From Acanthochlamys bracteata (lineage: Eukaryota > Streptophyta > Magnoliopsida > Pandanales > Velloziaceae), in assembly GCA_019914995.1 (NCBI GenBank), contig CM034138.1, positions 2,914,001 through 2,978,000 on the forward strand: a stretch of DNA of 64,000 nucleotides, given 5' to 3'. The position numbers and the translations under genes were made by a program. Each line of letters begins with the position of its first letter. The first letter of the stretch is position 1. Positions 1 to 12,377 of the stretch are shown in pieces. The notes below the pieces were generated by a model that saw only the letters and a list, made by a program, of their open reading frames with translations, searched no databases and had not been told where the DNA came from.

Positions 1-18
1 GAGAGAGAGAGAGAGAGA
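1..18. repeat. GA dinucleotide microsatellite (cut by window edge)
   Basis: Nine perfect GA units open the window; the tract may continue to the left. Simple sequence repeat, no gene assigned. Confidence 0.9.
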
Positions 19-1260
19 CCAAGCAATTTTTATCTGGAAGCAGGAGATGGTAGAAATATTTGGGCTAGGTTAAAAATGTGGTTAAAAGGCCCAGATATGC
101 GTACGGTTATAGAACAAGGCCCACTTAATCTAATATTTTAGCCGTAAAATATCTTTCATTCATTTCTCCTCACTACATATTGTGTTCTATCTGCACCTGA
201 CTTCATATATGATCTATTTATATTACATTATATTATATTATATTATGATATAATTTTGTTAATTTAAAGTAAAAAAATTTCAATCCTAAAATATATGCAA
301 ATGCAACTCATGATTCTACGAAAGTATGAAACCAATGCTACAAGTATTAAGAGCGTCTTCTTTTTACTCTTATAATTTATCTTTTATTTATCAAAATGTT
401 ACTTCCAACTAATTTTAGATTCACGAGAAAATATAAAAAACATAACTTCCAACTTATTTTTCTAAAAAACAAAAAAATAAACTTCTCTTTTAATAATATT
501 ATTCTTAGTAGTTTACTTCTTACTAATTTATTTTTTAATAATTCATTTCCAATATAAAAAAACGCATCCGAATCAAGCCTAGGAGTATTTTGGAATTGAT
601 CAAAATAATATATTTTTGTGAACGAAAAGTTTTGATTAAAAAAAGAGTTTGATTTTTGTTTAAAAATATATAATAATTTTATAGTGTATAATCTATATAT
701 ATTTTTTAAATTCTAAGATACTAAAATAAGTTTCTTGAAAACAAAAAACTAAAAATGTAAAATAAATTAGCAGAAGGTTATTTTGAAGGCATATTTCTTT
801 GACTTGAGAAATAAAAAATTTCCGTCAATAATTATAGTTTAACTATAAATTCTACTTCTCTTAACTACTTTCAATTTCCACTTGCAATAATTATATTTTA
901 AATATAAAAAAATTATTTTAAAATTCACTTCAGTAAGACATAAATATAAAAATAAAAGTTATTTTTAATAATTACTTTTCTAAAATTTATTTTTGTAATT
1001 AAATTTATAAAGTAATTAAACAATCTCCTCCTAGTAATACCAATAAGCACTTCATGCACATATTTCTTTTGTTCTTTCTACCATGCTGCTGCTCTGCATT
1101 CAAAAAGCAACAAATATAAATACTCCAAATCTCTCCTTCATCAGATAATATCCAACGGTCATCTCCTTCTCTCCCTTTCTATTATAGCACCTGATCCCCT
1201 TTTGCTTTTCTTTGCTTCCAGAAAAAGAAGAAAAAGATAGCAACCAGCGTTCCACGTTCA
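19..1260. other. AT-rich intergenic DNA upstream of the receptor-kinase pseudogene
   Basis: No coding exon is visible on either strand. The sequence is dominated by A/T runs, with a few C/T-rich patches after about 1,120 that could be remains of the promoter and 5' leader of the downstream BAM3-like gene. Nothing else can be supported. Confidence 0.6.
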
Positions 1261-1487
1261 GTTTGGGATTTTAGAAAATATTTTTTTAATTTTAATTTTA
1301 TATTTTTAATATATATTTTATAAATATTTAAAAAAATTAATTTAAAAATATATAAAATTTTATATAATAAAATTTTTTATTACAATAAATTTATTTCTTT
1401 AAAACAAAAAATAAAATTTATTTAAAAAAATTAAAATACTTTTAATTTAAAAAAAATTTTATTTTATAATCAATTTCAAACGCTCCC
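1261..1487. mobile_element. MITE-like AT-rich element
   Basis: About 230 bp of almost pure A/T bounded on the left by gtttgggatttta and on the right by tcaaacgctccc. The ends are loosely inverted (gtttggga versus gggagcgtttga). Similar ends bound other 200-260 bp AT-rich blocks in this window (near 46.3, 59.2, 59.6 and 60.3 kb), so this is probably a non-autonomous DNA element. No target duplication is certain. Confidence 0.35.
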
Positions 1488-2640
1488 TAATAATTCTGTC
1501 TCTCTTTCGTTCTCTTTATAAAAACAAATAACACTTCGATCATTCAAAGCTTTTCTTCTTTCTTCTTATCTAGCTCAGTTTTTTCATGTCTTCTTCTTCT
1601 TATCCTTCTTTTCTCCCTTGTTTCTCTTTCTTCACCTTCTTCTTCTTCTACTACTACTATAAGCAGCAAACAAGCCCTTGTTCTTGTTTCGCTGAAGCAA
1701 TCTTTCACTAACACAGAACCAATACTACAAAGCTGGATTTATCAAACATAAACAATCTCTGTTCATGGGTAGGAATCAAGTATGATGAGACTCGAACATT
1801 AGTGCTTGAGCTTGACATATCCAACTTCAATCTCTCTGGTTCACTTTCACCGGTTATCTCAGAGCTCAAAACGACCGTCTCTCTGTCGCCGGCAATGGTT
1901 TCTCCGGTGAACTCCCGCTGAGTCTTGCTAATCTTTCTAATCTTGCATACCTCAACATCTCGAACAACCAGTTCAACGGCACTCTATTAAAAATGGGTTT
2001 AACAATTTAGAATCTCTGGAAGTGTTTGATGCTTAGAACAATGATCTTGTTGGTGTTCTTCCTTTGAGCTTGACTAAGCTGCATATGCTCCTTCACTTAG
2101 ACTTAGGCGGCAATTACTTCTCCGGTAAAATCCCTGCAGAGTACGGAAACTTTACCTCATTGAGCTTTCTCTCTCTCGCCAGAAATGATTTGAGAGGTAT
2201 TATACCACCACAACTTGGCAATATTACTTCTCTGAAGAAGCTTTACTTAGGTTACTATAACAAGTTTGACGGTGGCCTGCCGCCCGAGCTCGGGAAGTTA
2301 AACAATCTCCTTCATCTTGATCTATCAAGCTGCAGTTTGCTGGGTGAAATCCCATGGCAGTTAGGAAATCTTGGTGAGCTAGATACATTCCTTCAAAGCT
2401 TGGAAATTTAACCAGTCTCCGGTTTCTCGATCTTTCGAACAATGCTCTCACCGGAGATATACCGCAGGAGTTGTCGGGCCTCCATCAGTTAAGTTCAACC
2501 AATCTTTTCATCAACAGATTCCATGGAGAGATACCAGAGTTCATTTCAGAGCTTGAAAAAACTTGAAAAAACTTGCAAATTTTGAAGCTATGGCAGAACA
2601 ACTTCACCTGCAAAATCCCGGAAGGACTCCGAATGAACGT

Positions 2641-3005
2641 GTAAGATCGGTCCCCAAAATATTGTTCAATCTTTTATGAATTACTATCCTTATTTATAAG
2701 CCGTATATATTCTAGAATATAAGATTATTAAATTGCCGTGAGTTATTAAACTTATCAAATGAGAATTTATTTAATCCAATCTAATATGAATTACTGTATC
2801 TAGTTCTAAATTAATTATCTCATTTTTTATTTAAATTTATCAAATCCTACGTGTTATTAATTCGAATATTTTTCACTCATATATTTATTTTAGTATTCGG
2901 TCAATATAAAACTTTTAAAATATATGAGCTATTAAGTTCATCAAATTAGAGTACATTTGATCCAACTCAAATCGAATTTGGGATTCTGCTAAACAATTTT
3001 CTGAC
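2641..3005. mobile_element. Foreign AT-rich insertion inside the LRR region
   Basis: The LRR reading ends near 2,640 and resumes at about 3,011. The intervening ~365 bp is non-coding and carries two diverged direct copies about 190 bp apart: gagttattaaacttatcaaa near 2,739 and gagctattaagttcatcaaa near 2,928. A short duplication (attctgctaaacaatttt near 2,983 and attctgctaaaaaaattt near 3,014) flanks the right junction. Part of the LRR coding sequence is missing at this site. The class of element is not recognised. Confidence 0.5.
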
Positions 3006-4456
3006 AGATATTGATTCTGCTAAAAAAATTTCTCTTCGGTCCCCTGCCGCCGGATTTGGGAGACTGCATTACTCTGTCGAGAGTCCGATTGCAGCAGAAC
3101 TACTTGAGTGGTTCAATCCCCAGGGGATTACTCTATCTTCCCAATCTTCAATTGATCAAGTTGCAGAACAATTTTCTCACGGGAAAGATTTCAGAAGAGC
3201 CAGAGAATCGTCAGGCAAGGCTAGGGCAGTTGAACCTTTCAAACAACCGGCTTATCGGCCCGTTGCCAGATTCATTCGAAAACTTCTCGGCATTGCAGAT
3301 ACTTCTACTCAGTGAAAATGAGTTCACGGGGAAGATAACTGTGCAGCTTGGGCAACTCAGGCGTTTGCTGAAATTTGATTTGAGCTTTAACAACTTCACT
3401 GGTGGCATTCCGGAAGATTAGGTGATTGCTTGCTGCTTACATACTTGGATTTAAGTCATGACAATCTCTTCGGCGCGATTCCGGTCGGCTATCTCAAATC
3501 AGGATACTGAATTACTTTAATGTTTCATGGAATTCATTGAACCAGAGCATTCCGAAAGAGCTCGGAAGCATGAAGAGTCTAACATCTGTTGATTTCTCGC
3601 ACAACAACTTTTCCGGCAGGGTTCCGTCGATCGGGTAATTCGCAGTCTTCAATGTTTCCTCGTTTGTTGCCAATCCACAGCTTTGCGGTTTACCAACGAA
3701 TCCATGCAATCTTTCATTAACAATGCCTTCAATCTCTTACAACAAACATGGCCGGAAATCTCAAGTTTTAGGCAAATTCAAGCTTTCACCTTGCTCTGGT
3801 TCTGTTATTTTGCTCTGTAGTGTTTGTAGTGACTATTGCAGTCAAGAAGAAATCGATTATCCGACAAGCTTCAAAGCAATGGAAGCTCACGGCATCCCAA
3901 AAGCTAGATTTCACTAGCAAAGACATCGTCGAATGCTTGAACGTAAACTGCATCATAGGCAGAGGAGGTGCCGGAATTGTATACAAGGGAACAATGCGAA
4001 CTGGCGAACAAATCGCCGTGAAGAAACTCCTACGAATAAACAATGGTTCTTCGCATGACAGCGGCTTCTCTGCGGAGTTTCAAACTCTAGGCAAGATCCG
4101 GCACCGTAACATTGTCCTACTGCTAGCATTCTGCAGCAACAAGGAAACCAAACTTCTAGTCTACGAGTTCATGCCGAACGGCAGCGTAGGAGAAGTGCTC
4201 CACGGCAAGCGTGGAGCTCATCTCAGCTGGCCAACGAGACTGAAGATCGCCGTAGAAGCTGCAAGGGGATTGTGTTACTTGCACCATGACTATTACCCGC
4301 CGATACTTCATCGTGACGTAAAGCCTAACAACATTCTTCTCAACGGAGATCTCGAAGCTCACATCGCCGATTTTGGCCTCGTTAAGTTTCTGAGAGACGC
4401 TGGTTCGTCGGAGTGCATGTCTGCCATTGGCGGTTCTTGTGGCTACATTGCTCCAG

Positions 4457-5345
4457 GTAATTCATTAGTTATTGATTGATTCTGGTTTAAGATTGTTTAA
4501 CCAAAGAAACATATTGATAAATAAGAGATTTTGGAGACTTGAAAGTTGAAATAAATAAAGTGAAGCCAACATTCTTTTCAAAAGAAAGCAAGAACATGCA
4601 TACGCATAGCTTTTGCTTTTTCTTTTTCGTTTTAGTACTGGCATGTAGAGATTATGCAGTCCTTTCTTTTTCATTCATTCATCTAAGGATCCGTGCATTG
4701 GATTCTATGCAAATTCTTTCACCAGCACCAACAACACTTGAACAGAGTGCTGCAAAAGCAGTACCTAGTGCTTGTGATCGGCTACGAAGACTTAAGCATC
4801 CAGCTTGTTCAAGCCATGCTACTTGCCCTGGGTGCAAGTAGCCAGCAGCTGCAAGTGACCCGGTGCCTAGGCCACTTGGCATCCAAGTGGCATCCATTGA
4901 CATTGACCTGAGCAGGTCTTTACATCCGAATCAAACAGTTCAGACGTCTTATTCTATCCAGGACATAAGTTTGAGGAACTCCAGAGTCCATGCGAAGTCA
5001 AAACACCAAGTAAGAACAGATTGGCTTTGAGAGTCAGTTACCCGAGAGCCCACCAGTGGCATATCACTCGTAGAATTTCTTTGCTTGTTTAGTTACTTGT
5101 TTCAACAGCTTTATAGGTTCTATACAAGTAGTTATTAGATTAGGAAATTCTGGATTGCCTTGGAGTAGTAGCAAGGCTTATAAATCCACGGATAACACTT
5201 AAAACAAGCGTGGAGTATTATTTTCTGTTTTAGCTGTTGCTTCATCTAAGTTCTCATCTTGTTCACACTTTTCCCACCTTGTTGGTCTTCTACGATCCCT
5301 TTGATCCCTTTATTTATATCAGAGTTTGATGAAATTCTGTAATAG
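4457..5345 (+). other. Kinase-domain intron containing LTR-like sequence
   Basis: The donor follows CCAG at 4,456 and the acceptor is tag at 5,343-5,345, joining the codons for P-E-Y in frame. This matches the conserved intron position of CLV1/BAM kinases, so the 889-bp gap is an intron and not a lesion. From about 4,690 to 5,325 the composition shifts. It holds a 9-bp-arm hairpin at about 4,878 (gccacttgg-cat-ccaagtggc), a TATA-like ttataaatc near 5,180 and a terminal-looking ttatatca near 5,320, which together resemble a solo LTR. No target duplication was found, so that part is tentative. Confidence 0.55.
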
Positions 5346-5847
5346 AGTATGCATACACACTGAAAGTGGATGAGAAGAGCGACATGTACAGCTTCGGAGT
5401 TGTACTGTTAGAGCTGATCACTGGCCGGAAACCGGTCGGAGATTTCGGGGAAGAAGGACTACATATTGTTCAGTGGTGCGAGATCAATACCAGCTTGAAC
5501 AAAGAAAATGTTGCGACGATTTTAGACCGGAGATTGACGAATGTTCTGTTGAATAAAGCAATGCAGGCGTTCTTTGTTGCGTTGCTCTGCGTTGAGGAGC
5601 ATAGTGTCGAGAGACCTGCAACGAGAGAAGTTGTACAAATGCTTGAGCAAGCAAAGAACCAATTTAATGTGCTTCTCTCTCTCTCGCTAGCTAGCTAGCT
5701 AGAATTGACTCTCGATGGTATAGAAATCTTAGAGGACATTAAAAGTTTGTGAATCATTGTTTGCAATTGGATAAATGCTGATTTCATATTAAGGTGTTGT
5801 TTCTTTGTTGTTGCATGCCTTGACCACTGGAGAAGGGCGGTAGAAAA

Positions 5848-6068
5848 TGTTTACGAGTACTTTTGAAGAAATAAAAAATATTTTAAAATTTTTTAAAAAT
5901 AAGTTTTATTTTTTATTAACAATTAACTAAAATAAGTTGAGTATAAATTTTTTATATTTTAAAAAATTTTTTAAAAATTTTGTACAATATTATTGAAAGT
6001 TTATTGAAAAACATAATTTAAAATATTTTGAATGAAAAATAATGAAAAGCAATTCCAAACAGTACCTA
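5848..6068. mobile_element. Possible MITE-like AT-rich block
   Basis: About 220 bp of A/T-rich DNA ending in caattccaaacagtaccta, whose reverse complement (taggtactgtttggaattg) resembles the gtgctgtttggg ends of the blocks at 59.2 and 59.6 kb. The left end is indistinct. Confidence 0.25.
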
Positions 6069-6624
6069 TAGTCTTCTAGCTACCAAACATCTCTGCTTGC
6101 CTTCAGCTTAGAAGAAAAAACTAGGTATTTACTTGCCCAGAAATAAAATTTTAAAAACCAATCGATAGAAAATGAGTCCGTGAAAAAATAAGTTTATTAT
6201 AATAAATTTATAAAAATAAACAAACAAAATCACTTAAGTATAATTTTTTCCTAGAAAATATAATGTGGGGAATTTTTTAAAACAGCTCAAAATCTAAATG
6301 CTCAGATAGCATTTCAGAATCCAATTTGGAGTTCTTGGGAAATGAGCCTGGCCTTTTAGTGGTTCACCTTTCAGAGTACTAATCGAAATCTATATGGCCT
6401 CCAATAAACGACATCCTATAGACGATGAATATTCTCTCTTCTTGAATAGATATCATATGAAATAGTTAACAGTATTTCTAAACAGAGCTGCTTTCTCCTC
6501 TCTCAGACACAAGCAGACGAACACTCAAATGAAGCAACTGCTTGCGAAGTGATGGAAGTTGGTCTTCGCTCGTGGAAAAACAACGACGCCAACGATCAAA
6601 TGCGACACAAAGTTCATCATATTG

Positions 6625-6720
6625 ATGAAAGCTGTAAGCTGCTTACTTCTGTTGTTGTGTTTGTTCTTCTTGCAAGCCTGCTTACTTTGCTCAGGTTTGA
6701 GAAGAACTCTTAGGAGTTAG
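6625..6720 (+). other. Short ORF with signal-peptide-like leader, unrecognised
   Basis: ATG at 6,625 opens a 31-codon frame whose first 23 residues are a Leu/Cys-rich hydrophobic run after MKAV, typical of a secretion signal. A possible splice donor (tcag|gtttga) lies at about 6,694, so this could be the first exon of a small secreted peptide gene. I could not find a convincing second exon downstream, and no mature peptide motif (CLE, RGF or CEP type) was seen. It may be chance. Confidence 0.2.
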
Positions 6721-8317
6721 GGCGTATCTCATAATGCCTAGGATTGGTTGGTTTTTGGTTCCGTAGTCCATCAGAGAAATGATACTGAATTGCTCCTGCA
6801 ACATTTTGTTCATTTGTTGTTGGGGGAGAAGGCCATTAGCTTATCCACCACTTATAACATCATGCCCTTCCATGCACAAAGTGCAATCTGGAAAAAAGTA
6901 CTGCAAGCCTAAAACTGTTCCTCAATAATTTATAATTCAAAACAATACTACAAGTTTCTAGTCTTATTCATATTGGCTTAATTCAAAAGTTAAGCTAATA
7001 AAATTTATATGGAACCAATCTAATTTATAACTAATTATTAGTGAGAAATTAGACTTATCTAGATAACACTTTTCCATCTCATCTGTAAGGGTGATGCTAT
7101 AGGTCCCCGAGCCTCATGCGTACTTGTTTACTGCGATAAATTAGCACTTACCTGGAATAACATTTTTTTCAATCTAATCTGGGAGCCTTTTATTTGCCTA
7201 GGCTATCTAATTTATAAGAAAGGAATTCAAGATTCATCCTTTGGGTACGCTACAAGTGATGCTTGCAGAAAAGCAAAGAAAAACTTGTGAGTGGAAATTG
7301 GTTTGCTTTCAAGCCAAGAATCAAGTGACTTACTTGCAAGAGATGATAACGAGCCTGCTGCGTCATGGCTTGCGTCTATAGACCTTCCAGTTCTATGTTA
7401 CCATTTTTAATTTGTTTACAACAATATTTGATAGATCAGGTCACTATAATTTAAAGTTGATACTGCTCAAAATATACATAAAAGATTTGCTGCAAATGAA
7501 GATTCCAAAATGAAATAATATACGCAGAAAGTATAGGGTTAAATTTTGTTGAAAAATGAAGATTCAGGAAACAAATGTTAGATGAAGGATGTTGAGCACA
7601 TTTCAGTATTTCTTTTTATCATACCCAAAAGCAACCCGTTGTCACTACATGACTGATAAACACAATGGCTACTGAAAATAGTATGCCATTGAGTGGTGAA
7701 TTTTAAAGGACAGAGAACAGAAGGACTGAATTCTGTTTTACATCATCCTTTACTTCTTATTCCGTGACCAAATCATGAGAAGAAAGAGCTACAAGGAACA
7801 AGCTCTATTTCCACTCTTTATTTGTTGGACATTTCCTACTTCACCCACCAGTTAACAACACACAAAAACAACCACCAGCCTCAGGTTCCCGTGGAAGATT
7901 CCTACACCAACCAAAAGTTGCTTTCACCGATCACCCAATGTGGCCACAAAAGCCCTCCTTGTAAACTTTCCAACACAATTAAAATTGAAAAGAAAAGGAA
8001 TAAAGGCTCCCTCACCATGATAAAAAAAAAATTGGGGGCAGCATAAATAATGACACCGGAATTGAGTCGTCATTCCTAACAGTGCCAATTTCTGTCACCA
8101 GTATGACCACATGTTCTCTACCCAATCACAGCATAATGCTCATGGGGAGATATCTGCTTATGGTACACCTTCCCGTCCATTAAATTCGATTCATGACCAT
8201 ATATTCCACATCTTCAGTAGCTTTTTCTTCCATTGATGCTATCCTTCCATGCTACTTCAAAAGAATGAGGTCTGGATGTGCTCGTAGCTTATACACTTCT
8301 AATTTACCTGATGCACA

Positions 8318-11300
8318 TCATCCCTTCAAAGAAATAGCATCCACAAGCTTCTCTGCCTGGACCACAGCTGATTCAAACGATTCTGAACTGGCAGCTTTGA
8401 ACTTCAAATCATCTTGCTTCTTTTCTTGTCGCACTTCATCTGCTCTAGGCTGGGAGAAAATCAAAACCACATGAATCAGGCGCTGTGCAACACTAATAAT
8501 GACCTAGAAAAGTGAAGGCAGATCAAAAGGACAATGTACCAAATGCACAACAGCATCTCAAATTCTCAGCTATTGATATAAATAAGAGCTAAGAATATGA
8601 TGGTTAAGCTGATATTCGTATATTCAGGGATTGAACCCATATGAGTATGACTCACAGAACAAGAATTTGAAATCACGACTTGACCTTTGATGGCCATTTA
8701 TCAAACTATGTGTTTCAAAAGTAACAAGATCCTTTAAACGTTAACTAAAGTAAATTAGTGAAAAGGAATTACCACATTTGATATAGAAGACTTGATCTTT
8801 TTGGCCTGCATTGCCTTCTGCCGGTTTTCATAGAAACCAAAGTCATCCAAGATTGAAGTCTTTGAAGAGTAGCTCCTAAAAATGTTAAGCATTTCAGTAC
8901 CTTGCCGAAATTGCACCTGAAAAACATTTTCACATCAATCCTTTCTCTCTATTAAATAAAAAGAAGGCCAACGAACCATACAAAACTACAGTAACATTGA
9001 TTTATCAAACAACAAAAGGAAAAATCACAACCACAGAAAAAACCTGAAATCATTATTCAGATAAAAGGCTAAGAACATTATTATAGTTAAGATTTGTGTC
9101 CTCACACTTTGGTTATAATTGAAATTATAAACATTTAATATAAGCATGGCTTATGAGCATTATCAGTTATTTAATTATAAAATGAAATATCACGCTTCAA
9201 CTGGAAAAAACATCATAATAAGTGTCATAGGAACACATATTCATGTTAAACCACTTTTGAAAGGGTGCATTCTAATCTCTATAATAGTTATCACCAGTGA
9301 ACCAATGATGTCAGAAGTTATACCTCTTGTGTATCTCTGCTATTGGTAACAGGCTTATTTTCATTGTTCTCCAGAACTATATGACGGAACTGAGAGTTGG
9401 GAACATCTTTTATGATGTGCCACTTAACTGGGAAAAACCCAGTCCACTTATCCTGTTGCCAAAAGTCCATGTTCTTGTTGAAATTTACACGGCCAATTAT
9501 CTCAGCAACGCCACAGAACTGTCCACTGGCATTAACCTGCAAAAGAAGGGAACATATAATCAAATATATGAAGAGTACCTTGTAGATTGTCAGAAGTTGT
9601 AGTGAGAAGAAACTACAGTAAACATAAGCATTTAAGGTCCGAAGGACGTAAGGAGGACAAGTAGACTACGAAGGGAAGCAAAAAACTTACAGAAAAGAAG
9701 AGAAAAACTGGGCACTTGTTTCCAGTTTCTGTGATTTTCTGCTGGACAAGTTGAAAGGCACTATCCAGCCTCCTGTTACCATTTTGGGTACTTGACCACA
9801 CATTGTATTTAATGCTCTTGTGAATATCATCTTCGCTGTAGGATTTTATCACGAAGAATAGCGCATGATCATATGTTGTAGGAAAATCTGGAAGGTTGTA
9901 CTGTTCTTTCTGTACCAAGGCAATAACTTTATCACTGCCTTCTGAAGGCAGCGAATCGCCTAGATCTAGGCAAGAAGCCAAAGCATTGCTGCCATCTGTT
10001 CTGGGTCCCTTGTTCTGCTCATTTAGCAGAGTGAAATTGCCAGCTCCATGAACCTTACTTCTAGGCTTCACCTTTTCAGGCCCAGCCCACCCAAATCCTG
10101 CATCCTTCCCACAAGTGGGATTTTGATATTCCAAGCCACCTTTTACTTGGTTATACTGAAGAGGAAACTTGTTTGAATGAAGGTAACTCTTTGATGATGC
10201 AACTCCCATCTAAAATCAAATAAAAAATAAACACATGAAGATTTAAATAATCTGGCTAATGGCATTTAAAGATGTCTAGAACAAGAAATCCAACTTACAA
10301 GTCCCACAAGAAGGATTACAGTACCTTATTTGTAGTCCTCCTATTTTGATTGTTGGTTACAGAGGGAAGATCTGAGGCCAATGGAGACCCTTTATTCTGA
10401 ATGGTCCCAGGTTTCTCGGGAGGACAGTTCTTTGAAGCAGATATGTTATTACTCTGAGAAGACAAATTAGATTTGTTTGTAAGGCTAGCTGGATCATCCA
10501 AAACATTTCCTTGAAGCATATCCGTGAAAGAAGCAGGCGAATCCCATTGGTATAACGGAAGCATCTCATTTCCATAAGCACCTACTTGGGGATAATATCC
10601 AGGAGAAAGCAGTGCCTGCTGGAATATTTGACTAGCATAATATGGTTGCTGTGTAAAATATTGCCCATCAACGCCAACAACAGCTCCAGGAGGAAGCGCA
10701 CTAGCATAACCATGCTGAAAACTTGGCTTGTAGTAAAGAACTGATCCACTATCGGGATGTGCAGCCTGGAGTAGAAGAAAGGCATAAACAAAATGTTATA
10801 GCATAAGTTAAATACACAACCGAATGGAATCAATTATGCGTGGAGGATAATATACTAGCAATACCCCTGGATCTGTAGATAAATATCAAAACAAATTGTA
10901 ACCACATATTTCCCTGTCAAAATGGATGCAAACTTACAGGGCTACAACAGCTATGAGATTTTTTTAATCTCGTCACAAGGAGCAACTTAGAAAATTTTCT
11001 TTATTTGTTATTGCTAACAAAAGAAGTAGAGGCTAGTAACTCCCTTGGGGACAGTGCCCTAAGTCATCATTTGCATGCGTATAATTCTGTGGCTCTAACG
11101 TAAATCCTGAGCCTTAATCCCAAGAATAGATTAGTTATGAAATAATCACATACTAAAAGAAACAAAAGACTCATGAGATGACCAGTATTATATGACTTAC
11201 TTGAACACATTCATGACAATCAAAACAACACAAAATAGGGTTGTACTCACTGGATGCTGAACATTGGAGCCATCCGATCCAAGTACATAGTATTGATCTT

Positions 11301-12377
11301 CCCATTCTCCAAATGATCCGTTGAACCCTGCATTTGGTAGTACTTTTTTTATTAGAAGCGTGTGGAATCTAACATGGCAAATTAGCATCCTGTTTGGAAA
11401 TGAAATCACCAAGTTTATTAATTAAGGTTTTAGTGCAAACTGAACAGCAAAGCTGGACACCTGGGTAGTAGTAACTATAGTAGGACATTGCATGATCAGT
11501 GGTGAGAGCTTCTTGATCCACCTCAATCTCTTTAGCGCTGCTTGATGCATCGCCTGAGGAGATGCAAGAGGTTGCATCAGAAGGGCTTCCATCTTTAGGA
11601 GGAGACTGCAATAGATACGGAGAGATATTCATTGATATCAGAACAGAGGCAAAAAGAAGATTTAGTTTACAGCAGAATACCCCAAAAAAACATAACTAAA
11701 TCAATTGAATTGTAAACAATAAATCCACAACAACCAAAACAAGATTCCGACTTCAGAGAAAATGAATCATCAACTCACCATCAGGTCTTTTCTGCCTTTA
11801 GGAGCTGGATCTACCACAATAGTCTTCACAGCATCCACATCTGTTTTAAACAAAACTAAAACAGCTTGAAACAAATAATTACCAAAACTTCATTTTTTAG
11901 AAAATGTAAACCTGACAGTTATTCAATCCACACCTTACATGGTTGGACTAGACAAACTCCTAACAGGTCAAAACAATTTATAAAGAAAAGAAACCCTCCT
12001 TTATCAGCTAAAAGTCCTCAGAAACCACATCACCCAACCTGTCTAGCTAACTTCAATTCTCAACCAACTAATTAACAAAAAAGAATTCAACATAGGTCGC
12101 CAATAGAAAAAAAACACATATTTCCATCCATAAATTCCAAAGCTCCCATTGTTTACAACCAAAATCATAACAGAAACAAAAAAAACCAGTAATTCCAGAA
12201 ATTAAACCTTATAATCATCAATGAACCAGAAACGGTTCCAGATCCACCAACAAAAACCCCCAAAAAAAAGGAAAGAAAAACAAGGCAGCATCTAACCAAT
12301 AGTAAGAATACTGTCATCAAAAGACTTGTACTACCGTGCGAAAATTTGGATTTGGTTTTGAATTTTGAATCAGCCAT
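8318..12377 (-). CDS. YTH-domain m6A RNA reader, ECT (YTHDF-type) family, 9 exons
   Basis: Binds N6-methyladenosine in mRNA, mostly in the cytoplasm, and affects mRNA fate and organ growth (family knowledge). Exons in transcript order: 12,335-12,377; 11,779-11,840; 11,461-11,605; 11,251-11,327; 10,325-10,765; 9,691-10,209; 9,324-9,536; 8,773-8,916; 8,318-8,449. All junctions are gt/ag and keep frame, giving 591 aa. The start (MADSKFK) is the first ATG and its exon ends in phase with the next. The N-terminal ~370 residues are low-complexity, with a Tyr/Gln/Pro-rich stretch typical of ECT disordered regions. The YTH domain spans about residues 372-510 and keeps the three cage tryptophans: W394 (KYNVW), W455 and W460 (FWQQDKW). 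The block [17 protein letters not shown] matches the family. Which ECT paralogue this is cannot be decided by eye. Confidence 0.95.

Larger units (their letters stand above)
1586..5698 (+). pseudogene. BAM3: BAM3-like LRR receptor kinase, decayed ectodomain with readable kinase exons
   Basis: In the family these proteins are plasma-membrane receptor kinases for CLE peptides (CLAVATA1/BAM clade). Seen: an ATG at 1586 and a hydrophobic Ser/Phe-rich leader, then LRR fragments in changing frames (about 1,800-2,060; 2,064-2,411; 2,415-2,640; 3,011-3,421; 3,425-3,720), a membrane-spanning segment near 3,800 and a kinase at 3,820-4,456 plus 5,346-5,698. LRR motifs such as LDLGGNYFSGKIP, LYLGYYN and EIPEFISEL point to BAM3. 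The kinase keeps the glycine loop [11 protein letters not shown], the lysine in AVKK, HRDVK, DFG and, across the intron, APEYAY. The intron 4,457-5,345 has gt/ag ends and keeps frame. Lesions include frameshifts near 1,750, 1,860, 2,000, 2,400, 3,420, 3,500 and 3,790, a 12-bp duplication with a stop at 2,565-2,580, a stop at 3,637 and an insertion near 2,641. The receptor is dead; a truncated kinase transcript is conceivable. Confidence 0.88.
5699..8317. other. Intergenic region and 3' flank of the YTH gene
   Basis: AT-rich with no convincing gene. It includes a possible MITE at 5,848-6,068 and a short reading frame at 6,625-6,720 starting with a strongly hydrophobic leader. The part nearest 8,317 is probably 3' UTR of the minus-strand YTH gene. 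Open frames here on the plus strand (for example 7,822-8,046 and 8,193-8,474) have no recognisable content; the latter is antisense to the last YTH exon. Confidence 0.5.

Noticed and set aside
4539-4911. Overlapping short frames in the BAM3-like intron
   Set aside because: Inside an intron with conserved splice sites; no domain recognisable in any frame.
8193-8474. 93-aa plus-strand open frame
   Set aside because: Antisense to the last exon and 3' region of the YTH gene; no family resemblance.
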